Position numbers and translations under genes: made by a program
Notes under the pieces: model-generated
Databases searched by the model: none
Told to the model about the DNA's origin: nothing
Seen by the model: only the letters and a program-made list of their open reading frames with translations
Assembly: GCA_964020085.1 (NCBI GenBank)
Contig: OZ026604.1
Coordinates: 22,886,932-22,950,931, forward strand
From: Micromussa lordhowensis
Taxonomy: Eukaryota > Cnidaria > Anthozoa > Scleractinia > Lobophylliidae
Reading direction: 5' to 3'
DNA length: 64,000 nt
Shown here: piece by piece, positions 20,801 to 31,344 of the stretch
Layout of the letters: each line of letters opens with the position of its first letter
How positions within the stretch are numbered: position 1 is the stretch's first letter

Positions 20801-23800
20801 CGGGCAAGTGCGAGTGAAACGTTACTTGCCCAGAAGGAGAATCTACTTGTCCAGGATGACCAGATGGCACTTTTTTAAGCCCTGTGGTAACCAGGTTATT
20901 ATGATTAATGGCAGGGAAAACAGCAATTATTATACAGGGTTGTCAAAGGTAGCCCTCATGTATCCCAGCAAAAATCACCAACTTTTTCATCTTGGCCGGC
21001 TTCTTGGCCAGGTTATTTAGACAGAGATGGCAAAATCAGCCGCCTACTCTGACAGTTGTGGGAGGCGCAGTGGCCTCATGGTTAGTGCACGCAACTCTGG
21101 AGCGAGTGGTCCGGGTTCGAGCCTGGCCAGTGACTCTCTCTACCCAGGTGTATAAATGGGTACTGGTGATTTAATGCTGGGGGTAACCCTGCGATGGACT
21201 ATCACCAAAATCCAGGGCAACAAGTTCATGCAAAAGCTCTTGAAAGTGCTCAAAATTCAAAATCCCTGAATGATGTAGACTGCACACCATTGCCACGCAC
21301 AAACTATTACAAAAATAGCTATTGTGGCGCCATTCTTTGGAACAGCCTTCCTTGCAACTTAAGGGAAGGAGAGTCCCTGAGGTAATTTAAATGCCTACTC
21401 GAAGGAGATGAATAAGGCACGGCATTCGTGGAAAGCAGCTTTTATATTTAATTTTCTTTATTATATTAGACATTAGGCATTAATTGTATTAGCTGACAAT
21501 TTTTACTGTGTTTAAATAAAGATTATGTATGTATTTAAATAAAGATTATGCATGTATGTTGTAGGACTTTAGGGTTTGTATGGGTGGTCAAATGCAAACA
21601 TGTTTTGATGAGGGTTGAACTGTATTGAGTTGGTACAGATTATCAGAAGGCAGGAAAAGTGCATCACATTCTCTCTGTATTGATACCTAGACCAACTTTT
21701 TTGTTACTGATCTTTTGTGTAGGTCTATATAGCTGAGATTGTCGCAGCACGAATGCGTGGTATGCTAGGTTCCGTTAATCAACTGGCAGTGACAGTCGGC
21801 CTTTTATTGGCCTACATAATGGGTGTCCTGTGCAAGTGGAGATGGTTGGCATTTATAGGTGCAATTTCCCCAGCACTGCTCGTTATTCTGATGTTTTCTA
21901 TGCCAGAGACACCTCGTTGGTCATTAGGAAAGAACAGAAGAAGTGAAGCATTGAGAGCCCTGCTTTGGTTAAGAGGTCCTGAAGCTGATATTGAAGAAGA
22001 GTGCTTTGCGATCGAGGCAACTCTTGGTAAGGCAATTTTCTATCATTGTTCACAAACCCATCCCTCAAGTTTTTTCAAAGACCAGGAGAATTAAGTGTCT
22101 GGTCCATGGGAAATCTTAATGGTAGATTTCTTGTTAAAGTTCGAGAGAAGTCAGGGACTTTTATGTTGTGCTCAGTGTTGGGTACCTCTTAATTTCATTT
22201 GTGAGGTCAGTCTTATCATGGTCAACGTGATCATCACCGTGAGAGTATTTAATTATAACTTGTCCCGCTAGAAAAATTTCCCCAAAAAGCTATTATATAA
22301 TAAATCTTTTATTGACCAAGCTTGTTCGGTCAAGATGGCTTGATATTGGCCTCATTCTTTTTTCGCGTGTTTATGGACCTCTACTCCGTCTCGGTCCATA
22401 AACATGCAATAAAAGAACTCGGCCAGTATCCAGCCATCTTGACCTCACACTTGGTCAATAACCCATACATACAGCATTTATATAGCGCTTTATCCTGACG
22501 CTCAAAGCGCTTTACAACAATTTGTGGGGGACTTTTCCAGACTGCTTATTTAGGTGCAAATGGCAGCCACACAGTTCACAATCTTATTAGAGAGAATAGT
22601 AGAATACACAGGTGCCCCCAGAACAGAATAAGTGATAAACCATCACACCGGGGACAATGTCCCCTTCTCTTTTCGAACAGTGTGTGGGTTGGGCCAGTCG
22701 AGGTTTGAACCTGCGACCTCCCATACAGCAGTCCAGTGCTCTATATACCAACTGAGCTAACCGGTCGGCAGTTAGGTAATGGATGTTTTCTGGAAACATA
22801 CAATACCAGAAAATTAAGGATAATTGAGAGCTTGACAAAATTTGCAAGATGGCTGTCTCAGGCTGAAATTTTGTGGCGGAATGAAGGAAATACCTCGTAT
22901 ATTACATATCAGCTGCTATAGGCCCAGCCAGGAGGGGGGGAGGGGGGGGGGTGGAATGGTACATGTACATGTTTTTGGATTTTCTTCGACAAAAAAATTG
23001 AAAGCAACTAGTTGTAGTTACTGGTACTTTTAATTGATTTTCTTACAGATCGTCATGAAAAACTTCAATTGCGTGATGTGTTATCACCAGTAATTGCAAA
23101 ACCCCTGATAATCAGCATTGGATTAATGGTTTTCCAACAATTTAGTGGAGTCAATGCAGTGCTCTTTAATGCTGCAGACATCTTTGGCATCGCAGGCTTC
23201 TCAGATGGAAAACTTGTCTCCATTGCAGTGGGCTTGGTTCAGTTTGTGGGTACGGCTCTGGCCTGTTTGCTCATGGACAAGGCAGGACGGCGAATTCTTC
23301 TGTGGACCACAGCACTTGGGATGTGCGTGTCTCTCTTAGCACTTGGTGTTTATTTTGAAATCTACATCCCACCACCAACTGATGGGGACTCAGCTAGCGA
23401 CACAGTTTCCCTGCTGGGTTCCATAAGTCATTCTGTTCCAGCCAAATCAATTTCCTGGTTGTCCATCTTGTGTATTGTTCTGTTCAACCTCATATTCGCT
23501 CTTGCATGGGGACCAGTCCCATGGCTTGTCATGTCAGAAATATTTCCCATGCGTGCACGTGGTCCAGCCAGCAGCTTTGCAACTCTGGCTAATTGGACAC
23601 TGGCCTTTGTTGTGACCAAGACATATGACTCCATGGTTGCTACCCTCTCTATTCAAGGTGTCTATTGGTTTTATGCCGGATGTTGTTTCATGGGATTCAT
23701 TTTTGTTTATCTTCTTATGCCAGAGACAAAGGGAAAAACCTTAGAGGAGATAGAAGCTTTGTTTGACAAGAACAAAAAAGACTACCAGGAAATAAAATAA
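13626..23800 (+). CDS. SLC2A (GLUT8/6-type) facilitative sugar transporter copy 3, complete
   Basis: A complete four-exon gene: 13,626-13,859 (78 codons), 20,527-20,733 (69 codons), 21,723-22,026 (304 bp) and 23,049-23,800, giving 498 aa. All donors are GT, all acceptors AG, and the phases (0, 0, 1) agree with copies 1 and 2. Twelve TM segments are expected. Family motifs are GWAIDMFGRKG after TM2, YAGRIITGVACG in TM4, MPETPRWSLGKNRRSEALRA after TM6, QQFSGVNAVLF in TM7, AGRR after TM8, AWGPVPWLVMSEIFPMRARG in TM10 and PETKGKTLEE after TM12. The TM9-10 loop is enlarged and rich in Pro, Ser and Asp, as in class III GLUTs. It should move hexoses down their gradient. Related GLUT8 proteins sit on intracellular membranes and have been tied to glucose transfer in cnidarian-alga symbiosis, but I cannot locate this one. 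No clear N-terminal dileucine signal is visible. SLC2A6, SLC2A8 and Tret1 cannot be separated by eye. Confidence 0.93.
14186..14851. mobile_element. Inverted-repeat DNA element, about 666 bp
   Basis: The left end TTAAGGACGTTCGCGCCC is mirrored by GGGCGCGAACGTCCTTAA. Inside, CTTCCCACGCACAGATTTTT is echoed by CTTCCCACACACAGATTTTT at about 14,592. Confidence 0.75.
15176..15286. repeat. Self-complementary minisatellite built on GGTCCATGGACC
   Basis: About seven variants of the palindrome GGTCCATGGACC and its half sites (GGTCCAT, GGGTCCA, GGGGTGGTCCATGG) follow one another over 111 bp. The minus-strand frame through it would encode a Trp/His/Pro-rich repeat but has no other coding sign. Confidence 0.8.
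15490..15900. repeat. Dispersed repeat, copy 1 of a pair with 60,070-60,440
   Basis: Shared words include ATGGTGTCAACAC, AAATAGGTTGGA-GGCCAAAATTAAA and TGTGGGCC, and both end in GAAATCGAGCCTA. Divergence is moderate, with small indels. Confidence 0.65.
16318..16460 (+). pseudogene. Possible decayed coding fragment
   Basis: Read from the ATG at 16,318, the frame gives MQAFGLEMSEGENQSQNKPN, then SK, a stop, and an acidic/Ser-rich stretch (ANENESAEEDGSSKKR). The composition looks protein-like, but the frame is broken by TAA and no family was recognised. A shifted open frame at 16,308-16,628 is basic and uninformative. Confidence 0.2.
16962..17936. mobile_element. Outer inverted-repeat element, split by a second element
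   Basis: The left end CAAGGACCATCTACTCCAGC is mirrored by CTGGAGTAGATGGTCCTTG, with CCAATCTAATGG / CCATTAGATTGG inside. The element at 17,044-17,807 has inserted between its arms. Confidence 0.75.
17044..17807. mobile_element. Inner inverted-repeat element nested in 16,962-17,936
   Basis: The ends AAGGTGGCCGAACACAGTTTT (first bases) and AAACTGTGTTCGGCCACCTT are inverted repeats. The flanks are compatible with a TA target duplication, which would suggest a Tc1/mariner-type mobiliser. Confidence 0.7.
17971..18150. mobile_element. Hairpin MITE with about 80-bp arms
   Basis: CAATAGACCACCCTTCTAT at the left pairs with ATAGAAAGAGCTGTCTATTG at the right. The inner arms share AAAAGCTTGTAAATCA and its complement. 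Confidence 0.75.
18893..19255. repeat. Short hairpin adjoining an AAGGTGGCT inverted-repeat element
   Basis: AAAATTCTATGGAGGGA at 18,893 pairs with TCCCTCCATAGAATTTT ending near 18,971. A further inverted pair, TTAAGGTGGCT and AGCCACCTTAAA, marks about 18,940 and 19,255. Confidence 0.55.
19607..19738. mobile_element. 132-bp MITE with a perfect 9-bp target-site duplication
   Basis: TAGCCTGCGTGGC at the left is mirrored by GCCACGCAGGCTA. The element is flanked on both sides by AAGGAGTGT (19,598-19,606 and 19,739-19,747). A 9-bp duplication is typical of Mutator-like elements. The perfect duplication suggests a fairly recent insertion. Confidence 0.85.
21061..21190 (+). repeat. tRNA-derived SINE head
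   Basis: A box A-like region (CCTCATGGTTAGTGC) is followed about 35 bp later by box B (GGGTTCGAGCC), then GTATAAATGGGTACTGG and GGGGTAACCCTGCGATGGAC. It looks like an RNA polymerase III-type SINE promoter, with no credible tRNA acceptor stem. Confidence 0.7.
21190..21545 (+). mobile_element. LINE 3' end fragment
   Basis: The frame around 21,290-21,385 reads TNYYKNSYCGAILWNSLPCN followed by LREGESL, the usual C-terminal GAxLWNSLP motif of non-LTR retrotransposon polyproteins. It ends in an AT-rich tail with a duplicated AAATAAAGATTATG. It directly abuts the SINE at 21,061-21,190, so the SINE may share this LINE tail. Confidence 0.65.
22259..22460. mobile_element. Inverted-repeat MITE (TTATTGACCAAG family)
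   Basis: TTATTGACCAAGCTTGTTCG is mirrored by a diverged ACACTTGGTCAATAA. The arms hold GTCAAGATGGCTTGATATTG and its complement, separated by GGACCTCTACTCCGTCTCGG. Its relatives are 36,661-36,960 and the decayed 5,517-5,790. Confidence 0.75.
22465..22775 (-). repeat. tRNA-derived SINE with an AAGCGCTATATAAATG tail
   Basis: Read on the minus strand it begins with a tRNA-like part (GGTTAGCTCAGTTGG box A; GCAGGTTCAAACC box B), continues about 200 bp, and ends AAAGCGCTATATAAATGCTG, a tail recalled from L2-type LINEs. The acceptor stem no longer pairs, so it is not a functional tRNA gene. Confidence 0.75.
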
Positions 23801-24776
23801 CTTATTAAATACTTCCACAAAATAGCGTGCGGTACTGTACTTCGTAACGTCTGCTATGGACACCGCCTGTTGACTGTAAGCAAACACTGTTTGTATGTAG
23901 CCGAAGACAGTGATTGCATATTTAACCTCTTGTACATAGATATATCACATCATGGAATAATATTTCTGGTGCCAAGGATTTCCGCTTACGCAAGATTTGA
24001 CTGTACATTGCATTTAGAGAATGTTTGAGCAAGGCTTAAATATTGTTAGATATCTCTGAATTCTCTAAAGTAACTTGACATTGGTGTAATGCTGTGCAAG
24101 ATACATATTGTTCTAAAATTTGCTAAGGGAGGCTGCTACTTTGCCGAACAAAACAGAATGGGTGTTTTGGGGAAAAGAATAGCACTGTATTACAAGGATA
24201 GAAGTGGTCATTCCAGGGAATGTTTTAGTCTTTAGCTTTTCTTTTAGCTACTTTTTTTGTTGTTTCCACCTCTTGGCATTTTTCTTTCCATAGAGCGATC
24301 TTTGCTGATGTCATTGTTTACATTTTTCCTCATTAACATATGACTTTACATAGAGAAGAAATATAAAAAAGGTACATTTTTGGGTGAAATATTCAAGGAG
24401 AAATTGGATTTCTACAAGTGCAAAATGTCTGGGTGGCAAGAGGTAATGAACTCACACCTTCTTTGTAAAATAATTCTTGAGGTTTTTACCCATGACACAC
24501 AAAAAGTATTCAACACATCAGGTTCAAATTCCTTGAGACAGTCACCCATGCTATGCCCAATTCAGAAAATTCTGAATTTTTTTTTAGCTTGATCAGAATG
24601 CAAACCACTTTTGCTTATGAGGCAAATTTGTAAACAGAAACTCTTTGTGCAAGATAGTAGAGCAAGTTTATAGCAAGCTTCAGGCTAAACATATTTAAAA
24701 ATCAATGGGAGCCACTTGGATCACAAAAAATGAATATAAGGAATCTGAACTCTAAGAGCTTTTTTATTTAACACTT

Positions 24777-24798
24777 TAACCCTTTCACCACCAGTGGT

Positions 24799-24846
<48 letters not shown>

Positions 24847-24875
24847 AGGGAGACCCTTGGTGGTGAAAGGGTTAA
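24777..24875. mobile_element. Short MITE with TTAACCCTTTCACCACC ends
   Basis: TTAACCCTTTCACCACCA at the left is mirrored by TGGTGGTGAAAGGGTTAA at the right, total 99 bp. Confidence 0.7.
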
Positions 24876-26199
24876 ACCCCAGTAGGAATGCTGTATTTTT
24901 CTAACAATGGTAAAATGTGGACCCAAAGACCGCATGTACCAATAATTAAAATTTATTGTTTGGGGTATGTCAAAATCACCAAAGAATGTCACAGATTGGA
25001 TATGACTCGTGCCCAAAAGGAAAAGAACAAAAAAACCTTTTTTCTTGTTTCTTGTATGTATTGGGTTCATCACTGAACAATAGTTTAATTTGCAGCTCTC
25101 GGTGTTTGCGTTTTTACCAGATTCACTTGACGGTCACTTAACCACATATTATTTTTGTGCCATAAGGCAAAATACTTCATTGTCTATAGTTACAATTTTG
25201 GGAGGGTACAGAGTGGATAGATTAATAGGGCTTATATAAAATTATACTTTTTTAACATGGAAACCAGTATTTAACATGTATTAGTTTTGGTAAATTAATA
25301 ATAAAATAGTTCAAGGGCTGTGACAATGGAACTAAAATATTAAGTTTTAGATACAGCACGGTATCCAGCCTTGAATATATTACACTTAAAAATTACTACA
25401 GGTCCTAAGTTAGTTTTGTTTTCTCGGGAATCTTGATGTTTTCCAAGGGCAAGTTGAGGGAAACATAGAGATTACAGAGAAAACAAAACCAACCATTTCC
25501 CAAAGGAACAGCAATTGTTGTTAATTAGATAGTCTTAAATGCAAAGTAATAAGGCAAGAAGAACTACCCTCTAGTTAGTGGGAGAGGTGGTGACAATATT
25601 GTTTAAATAGTGGCCTGCCAGGCAACATTTTAGAACTTGCCTTCTTCAGTGTTAGATTCAACAAGAAGCTTAATATATATACAAGCTTCTGATTTAACTT
25701 AACTCCAGCTATATAACAACAATTAGATTTCAAGTGAATATACAGGATTTAAGGTTCGAATCCTGTTCAGGCCTGAATTTTTTTCAGGCTATAATTTCAT
25801 AAACTACTAAAGTTGTGTATAACTACAATGATCAATCATGTCTTCAAATAATTAGATTTGTTACACTTGCAAGCAAAATATAAAAGATGTGGTAGAAATT
25901 GTTTTGTTTTTTTTGTATAAGTACATTAAATGTTGCATTCACACCATATATTTTACGTGTGACAATTGTAATTTAAAGTCACAGAGAATTGCACTTGATA
26001 GTGTTTTGTTCAACTGCTGTTGATTGCAATTTTGTTTTACAATGGCAAGGCAAGTTACAATACCGGTAATCTTTACTGAAATATCACCAACCGAGAGAAG
26101 GCAAAAGTGATTTACTCCTGGCCTATATGGGGAGGCTCTGCTGGAAAGGGGTACCATTTTCAGCCTTCTGGTATCTTTTTGTAATTACTTTTTTAGTTT

Positions 26200-26535
26200 A
26201 TCATTGTCACACACACTGGTTACAATACTTGCACAGGCACTTATACTTCTTACAAGACTAATACATTTACTTACATTACTTATAATACTTCTTATTCAAT
26301 ATGATTAATTCCACCACTAACGATACTAAAACGTACACTACTTATATTACTTACAACACAGCATACACTACATACAATACGATCACTTGCGCTACTAAAT
26401 GCTTACACTACTTACAGTACAATACAACAACTCATGTTGCTTACAATACTAACACTTAAACTACTTGCACTACAATACGATTACTAATGCCAATTGCAAT
26501 ATAATTTGATTACTTATGCTACTACTGTACTACCG
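26200..26535 (+). repeat. Degenerate ACTTACAATACT-type minisatellite
   Basis: Units of about 9-13 bases such as ACTTACAATACT, ACTTATACT and ACTACTTACA repeat with many substitutions over about 330 bp. No coding frame crosses it. Confidence 0.55.
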
Positions 26536-26952
26536 TAGGCTTTTCATAGAAATCTGTCATTTAGTTATTTTTATAACAAGAACCAGAGCTCTTCATTTGT
26601 CAGGCTGAACTGAAGTGGTTCTTCTCCATTGGGGGTTTCATTTGCCAAATTTCAGCCTGTAGATTCACAATCCACAGTTTTGTATGGTTTCTACTGTTAG
26701 TTGCTTTATTCTGTGTTGTCTGCTATTGTATAAACAATTTGATGAATTATGCTATTTCCACTTTTGTAATCCATTAAAGGCCACAGCCCCAAGAACTTTT
26801 CAATCATCGAGACATGTCCAGTGCTTTCAATATAGGACCCGGCACCTGCCGGAGCTCCGGCAGGTTTTCTGTTGCAAGTCGGCGGGTATATTTAACTTTA
26901 AAAATCCTCCAGAGAGAAATTCTCTTGGGCTTCTTGTATTACTCCAGCGGGT

Positions 26953-26958
26953 TTTATT
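26953..26958 (-). terminator. Likely polyadenylation signal of AP5S1
   Basis: AATAAA on the minus strand, about 115 bases beyond the stop codon at 27,074-27,076. Confidence 0.4.
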
Positions 26959-27073
26959 CTGAGGTAGTCACCTACTTCAAATGTTATTGAAAACACTGCA
27001 TGGTGATTACAGGGCTTTTTTGCAATAAAATTGAGTTCCATTTGCATAAAGATTTCACAGTAACAGCACTTCG

Positions 27074-30000
27074 TCACTCTCTTTTTAAGTTCATGACTTG
27101 TTCAAGTTCTTTCTCCACTTGCCGCAAATATCGGTTGTTCATGAACAGCAGCTGAAAGGGAATCAACAAATACAAAATTTTATTTTGATGTTCGTGTAAC
27201 TTGAGGTATGCATGGTCCCCAGCTATTTTGACTTGCGAGTTAAAAGACAAATCAGACTCCCAACAATTTAAAAAAAATGCATTTTAACCGTTTGCCTTGC
27301 AAAGTCATTTGCAATGCCAATAAGCCATTACCAACATTTCAGTCTGTGGAGGAAACTCTTTCTGTGAGAGTATTGAGCAGTACTTTAAAATTCACAAGGT
27401 ACTGTTAACAATGCTAAAAAACTTGGGTTAGTGTGTGGATGAATCCCTAGTGTGTGTGGTTATTGTCAAGTTGGACAATCATCTGCTCTTTTGAACAGAA
27501 ACCTTAGAGGCCACAATCCTTTTGATCAACATCAAATATTAAGACCTCAGTCAGACAAATTATGATTTGACAGAGTTTGATTCATTGACTTCGCCTCAAA
27601 TCTGACTGGCTGAAGAAAAGAACAATTCTTTCTTTTCACATGCGGTCTCAGCCAGGAGGTCAACCCATCATGTGACCCAAGGACTCACAAAGGATTGCAA
27701 GCCCTCAGTGGATGAGAATATGCAAAGATATGAGCACCACCCAGGAGAGACTCCCATAAGGTATAGGATGCTCATTAGAAAATCTGAATTAATCCCCTTA
27801 GGAGACCAATCTGAGCATGCCATGAGTTTTTTGACCCCTAAAAAATAACACTTAAAACAAAGAGGTTTGATTACCAGCCACTGTTCAGGGAAAGAGTCTG
27901 CGCTTGTACACCAAACTCAAGAGACCAGTGGAAATGGAGCATAAAAATGGAAAAAAGAGCATTCCTTCTATTATTTCTTCAAGTGCACCTGAACACCCTA
28001 AAAGATACTTTGACAGTTAAAAATAGTGGTATTTCCTCATCAACATGTTAAGAGAGGCCAGAATCCTTGATTTATAATCCCTAACCCCTAAGCGAGATAG
28101 ACGGGCAATCTCGACCTTTTCATGAGACCCCCCCCCCCCCCCCCCACCCTTACAGGGGTGCAGTACGACAGATACTGATCATGAAACAAGTACAAATTGT
28201 TCAATTTCCTGTACTAAAAGAAGCTTTCCTAAGACAGTAAGGTTGTGTTCTATTGGGATCAATGTTTCTGGTTGGTTGGGTTTTTCATGTTCTATTGGGA
28301 AAAAACGTTTTTTGGTTGCTTTGGTTGATCAACTTTTTGAACTGTCCTCAAACTAGGTTGAAATACACAGTTGAAAAAGCATTTGCCTGATTATGTTGCG
28401 TGACAGTAGTTTGCTTAAGAACTATTCCCAGGGGTTATTATGTTTCAACCTAAAGTGGTTGGAAAAGTGTTCCATTGAGAAACGTCAACCGTATCAGTCC
28501 TAACCAGTTGCTGTTGGAACAGTTGATCCCAATAGAACACAACCTAAATATCATTTACCTGGCCATTTGGCAGTAACTGGTGGACTATAGCAGCAACCTT
28601 GTCCACCTTAAGAATGGCCTACAGCAAACCCAAGTAAATTAATTAGTTTAATGAACACAGCTGAGCACAGAAATAATAAACATTAAAATGATATTAAATT
28701 GGCACCCTGTATGCGCATCTCTTTTCATGCCTTGTAATCAAAACTGCAAGATTTGTCGTGAAATTACATTAGCAACACAACATTTTCTAATTAAGTTGCA
28801 GCATTTGCAAAAGGATGATCTAATAGCAGAGATAAGATGCACAGCAATACTTCTGCATTGGTGTGAAATTGAGTTATGGAGATTCAAAGTCAGCGCAAAA
28901 CCCAAGATGTTGCCAAAAACTGTGGAAGGGCCTGCTCACAGAAACATATCAATTCTGGTTCCCTTCCATTACTGTACTGTGTTGGAAAAATTAAAGCCCA
29001 AGAAACTCTTCAGGACTTATTAGGAGAGTCTTTCCTGTTTCACGTGGCATAATACAGTGCGGCCTAATTCTTGCACTTGCTTTGCAAATATTTCACTGTC
29101 AAAAGGTTAACAATAATCCACAGAGTCAAAAGCTCAAGAAATGATTGAACCAAGGGGTAAAAGAGCAGGGTATAAGGAACATTACAAAAACTGTTATTAT
29201 AGCTCTTTGACTATTATTAGCTCCTGGTCATGATTACCTTCAAACACTCCTCTCTAAAATCTGGCTTTCACTAGTGACAGAGTCTTAATTAAACAGAGGC
29301 ACAGAGTGATATGACCTAGTGAAAATCAAACCAACAGAGTCAGAGGCATAATGGCGATTCTGCTTATTACTCCATTGCTTATGATCTAGTGAAAACTACA
29401 TGGTCAAAGTCGGAAGCAGAAGCAGAAGCAGAAGAAACCAATCACAATGCTTGATTACAGGCCTTGTGATTGGTTGGTTCCTCAACTTCTGCTTCCGACT
29501 CCAATAACCCGGATCATACGCGACAGAGTCCTAAACAGAATCAGAAGAAATAGAGACCTTCTGATTCTTCCAACCCTGATCTGTCAAGTTTATAACTCTG
29601 CTTACTACTCCGATTTTGATTTTCACCAGGTCATAAGCGCTTTATTGACTGACTACAACTCTGACTCCATTACTAGTGAAAGCTCCCCGCTGGAACTTTC
29701 ATTCTTTTCATTATAAGACCCCTTCTGAAAGCACAATCCTCTCCCCATTCTCTAGTCATGTCCATGTCATGTCCATGTAATTACCACTGACAGACATTTT
29801 TCTGGTTTGTCATGCCTCTGTTTATACAGTAGGTAATCACCATACTTCCCCCCTCTAATACCACAGACATTTTTCTCGTTTGTCATACCTCTGACGGCTG
29901 AAGGATGAGTTGACAGTATTCTTGAAGATGTCTAATAAGAAGATCTAAAATGTTCTCTGCAATCAGTCGGTTTTCATCCTTTTCACACACCAGAGTAAAT

Positions 30001-31288
30001 CCTGAACTTAACACAAAAAGATATTTAAATAATAATTATAACATGTTCTACAATAACTTAATTGTTTGTTAACTGTACTTTGAGCTTGTTTTTTTTTATT
30101 ACTAAATAATTAACCTAAGTAATACTTCCATGATCCTGAAAATCCTTAACTTTCATTTATTTCATTTCTAGGAATGACTTACACTTGTTCTTGCTCTATA
30201 TGTCAATACATCAATGTAATATGAAAAATACGCTTCCAAAATGTTATGGTCAAAATTATGGTGCCTTCATTCTTCCCAACTATAAGTAAACACCAATAAT
30301 TATATTATTATTATTGCTCCAAATGGTCTGGATAATAGCAGGCAGGTAACTACTTTTAAAAAATGAACAACAAGTTTAAGTTTTAAACAAGACATGTTTC
30401 GATCGTTCAACGATCATCTTCAGTTGTGAATTCGTTTACAAGTTTGTTTGATTTTATACAAGCAATGGCGTATAAGTTAAAACGTGATACAATTCAATTA
30501 TTCGAAAATATTAACGTACAATTTTAACAAGCGCGAGAAATAGAATAACACTTGCGCGAGCACTGCCCTTAACACAAGAAAGAAAATTGTACAAAATGGA
30601 ATTAAGTACATTAATTACGACATAAAAAACTTATTAATAAAGAACAATAATGATAAAGAAATAAATAAATTAAATAAACCATTACTACATAAAAAGTAAC
30701 ATCAGAACGAGAGAGATAAGTCAGCATGTTTCAGCTGCTTATTTAAAGTAGGATTCTCCCATTTGATGTGCATTGCTTCTTTCAAAAGGAGTTGCAATTT
30801 GTTGGGCGCGCAATCTACAATGGAGAAGCAGGTCTTATCGGCTAGACACTGACATGCCTGTGATTGCTGTAAATGCTGGAAAATGTGCGAATTCCTATCC
30901 CTGCTCAGATGTTCGCGCTTGTTAAAATTGTACGTTAATATTTTCGAATAATTGAATTGTATCACGTTTTAACTTATACGCCATTGCTTGTATAAAATCA
31001 AACGAACTTGTAAACGAATTCACAACTGAAGATGATCGTTGAACGATCGAAACATGTCTTGTTTAAAACTTAAACTTGTTGTTCATTTTTTAAAATTATT
31101 ATTACAGTGAACTCTCCGCTAACGGACACTCTCGTAAGCGGACAGCTCTACTTATGGACACTGTTTTTAATTCCCCTTTTTGACCTTTTTCCTTTGTTTC
31201 TTATGGAAATAATTCCCGTAAGCGGACAGCTCCACTAACGGACACTTTTTCCAGTTCCCGAGGGTGTCCGCTTACGAGAGAGTTGACT

Positions 31289-31344
<56 letters not shown>

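Larger units (their letters stand above)
22027..23048 (+). other. Intron 3 of transporter copy 3
   Basis: It contains a MITE at 22,259-22,460 followed immediately by a minus-strand SINE at 22,465-22,775, then a poly-G run near 22,935-22,951. Confidence 0.7.
23801..27073. other. Intergenic region between convergent transporter copy 3 and AP5S1
   Basis: No exon was recognised. It contains a MITE at 24,777-24,875, a tRNA-like box B with GGCCTGAATTTTTTTCAGGC at about 25,750-25,800, a degenerate ACTTACAATACT minisatellite at 26,200-26,535, and the palindrome ACCTGCCGGAGCTCCGGC at about 26,846. Confidence 0.6.
30354..31094. mobile_element. Penelope-like element remnant with about 180-bp inverted arms
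   Basis: Arms at 30,354-30,535 and 30,914-31,094 are near-perfect reverse complements and each carries a hammerhead ribozyme core. Between and into them, the minus-strand frame 30,702-30,965 reads KREHLSRDRNSHIFQHLQQS and ends KEAMHIKWENPTLN. This resembles the C-terminal GIY-YIG region of Penelope-like retroelements. Penelope elements often carry inverted terminal copies with such ribozymes, so a 5'-truncated copy is the likely origin. Confidence 0.75.

Noticed and set aside
22680..22775. Possible minus-strand tRNA gene with box A and box B
   Set aside because: The acceptor stem does not pair and the sequence continues into a SINE body with an AAGCGCTATATAAATG tail, so it is a tRNA-derived SINE.
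26200..26535. CRISPR-like spaced repeats
   Set aside because: Units are too short and variable, spacing is irregular, and the genome is eukaryotic; it is a degenerate minisatellite.
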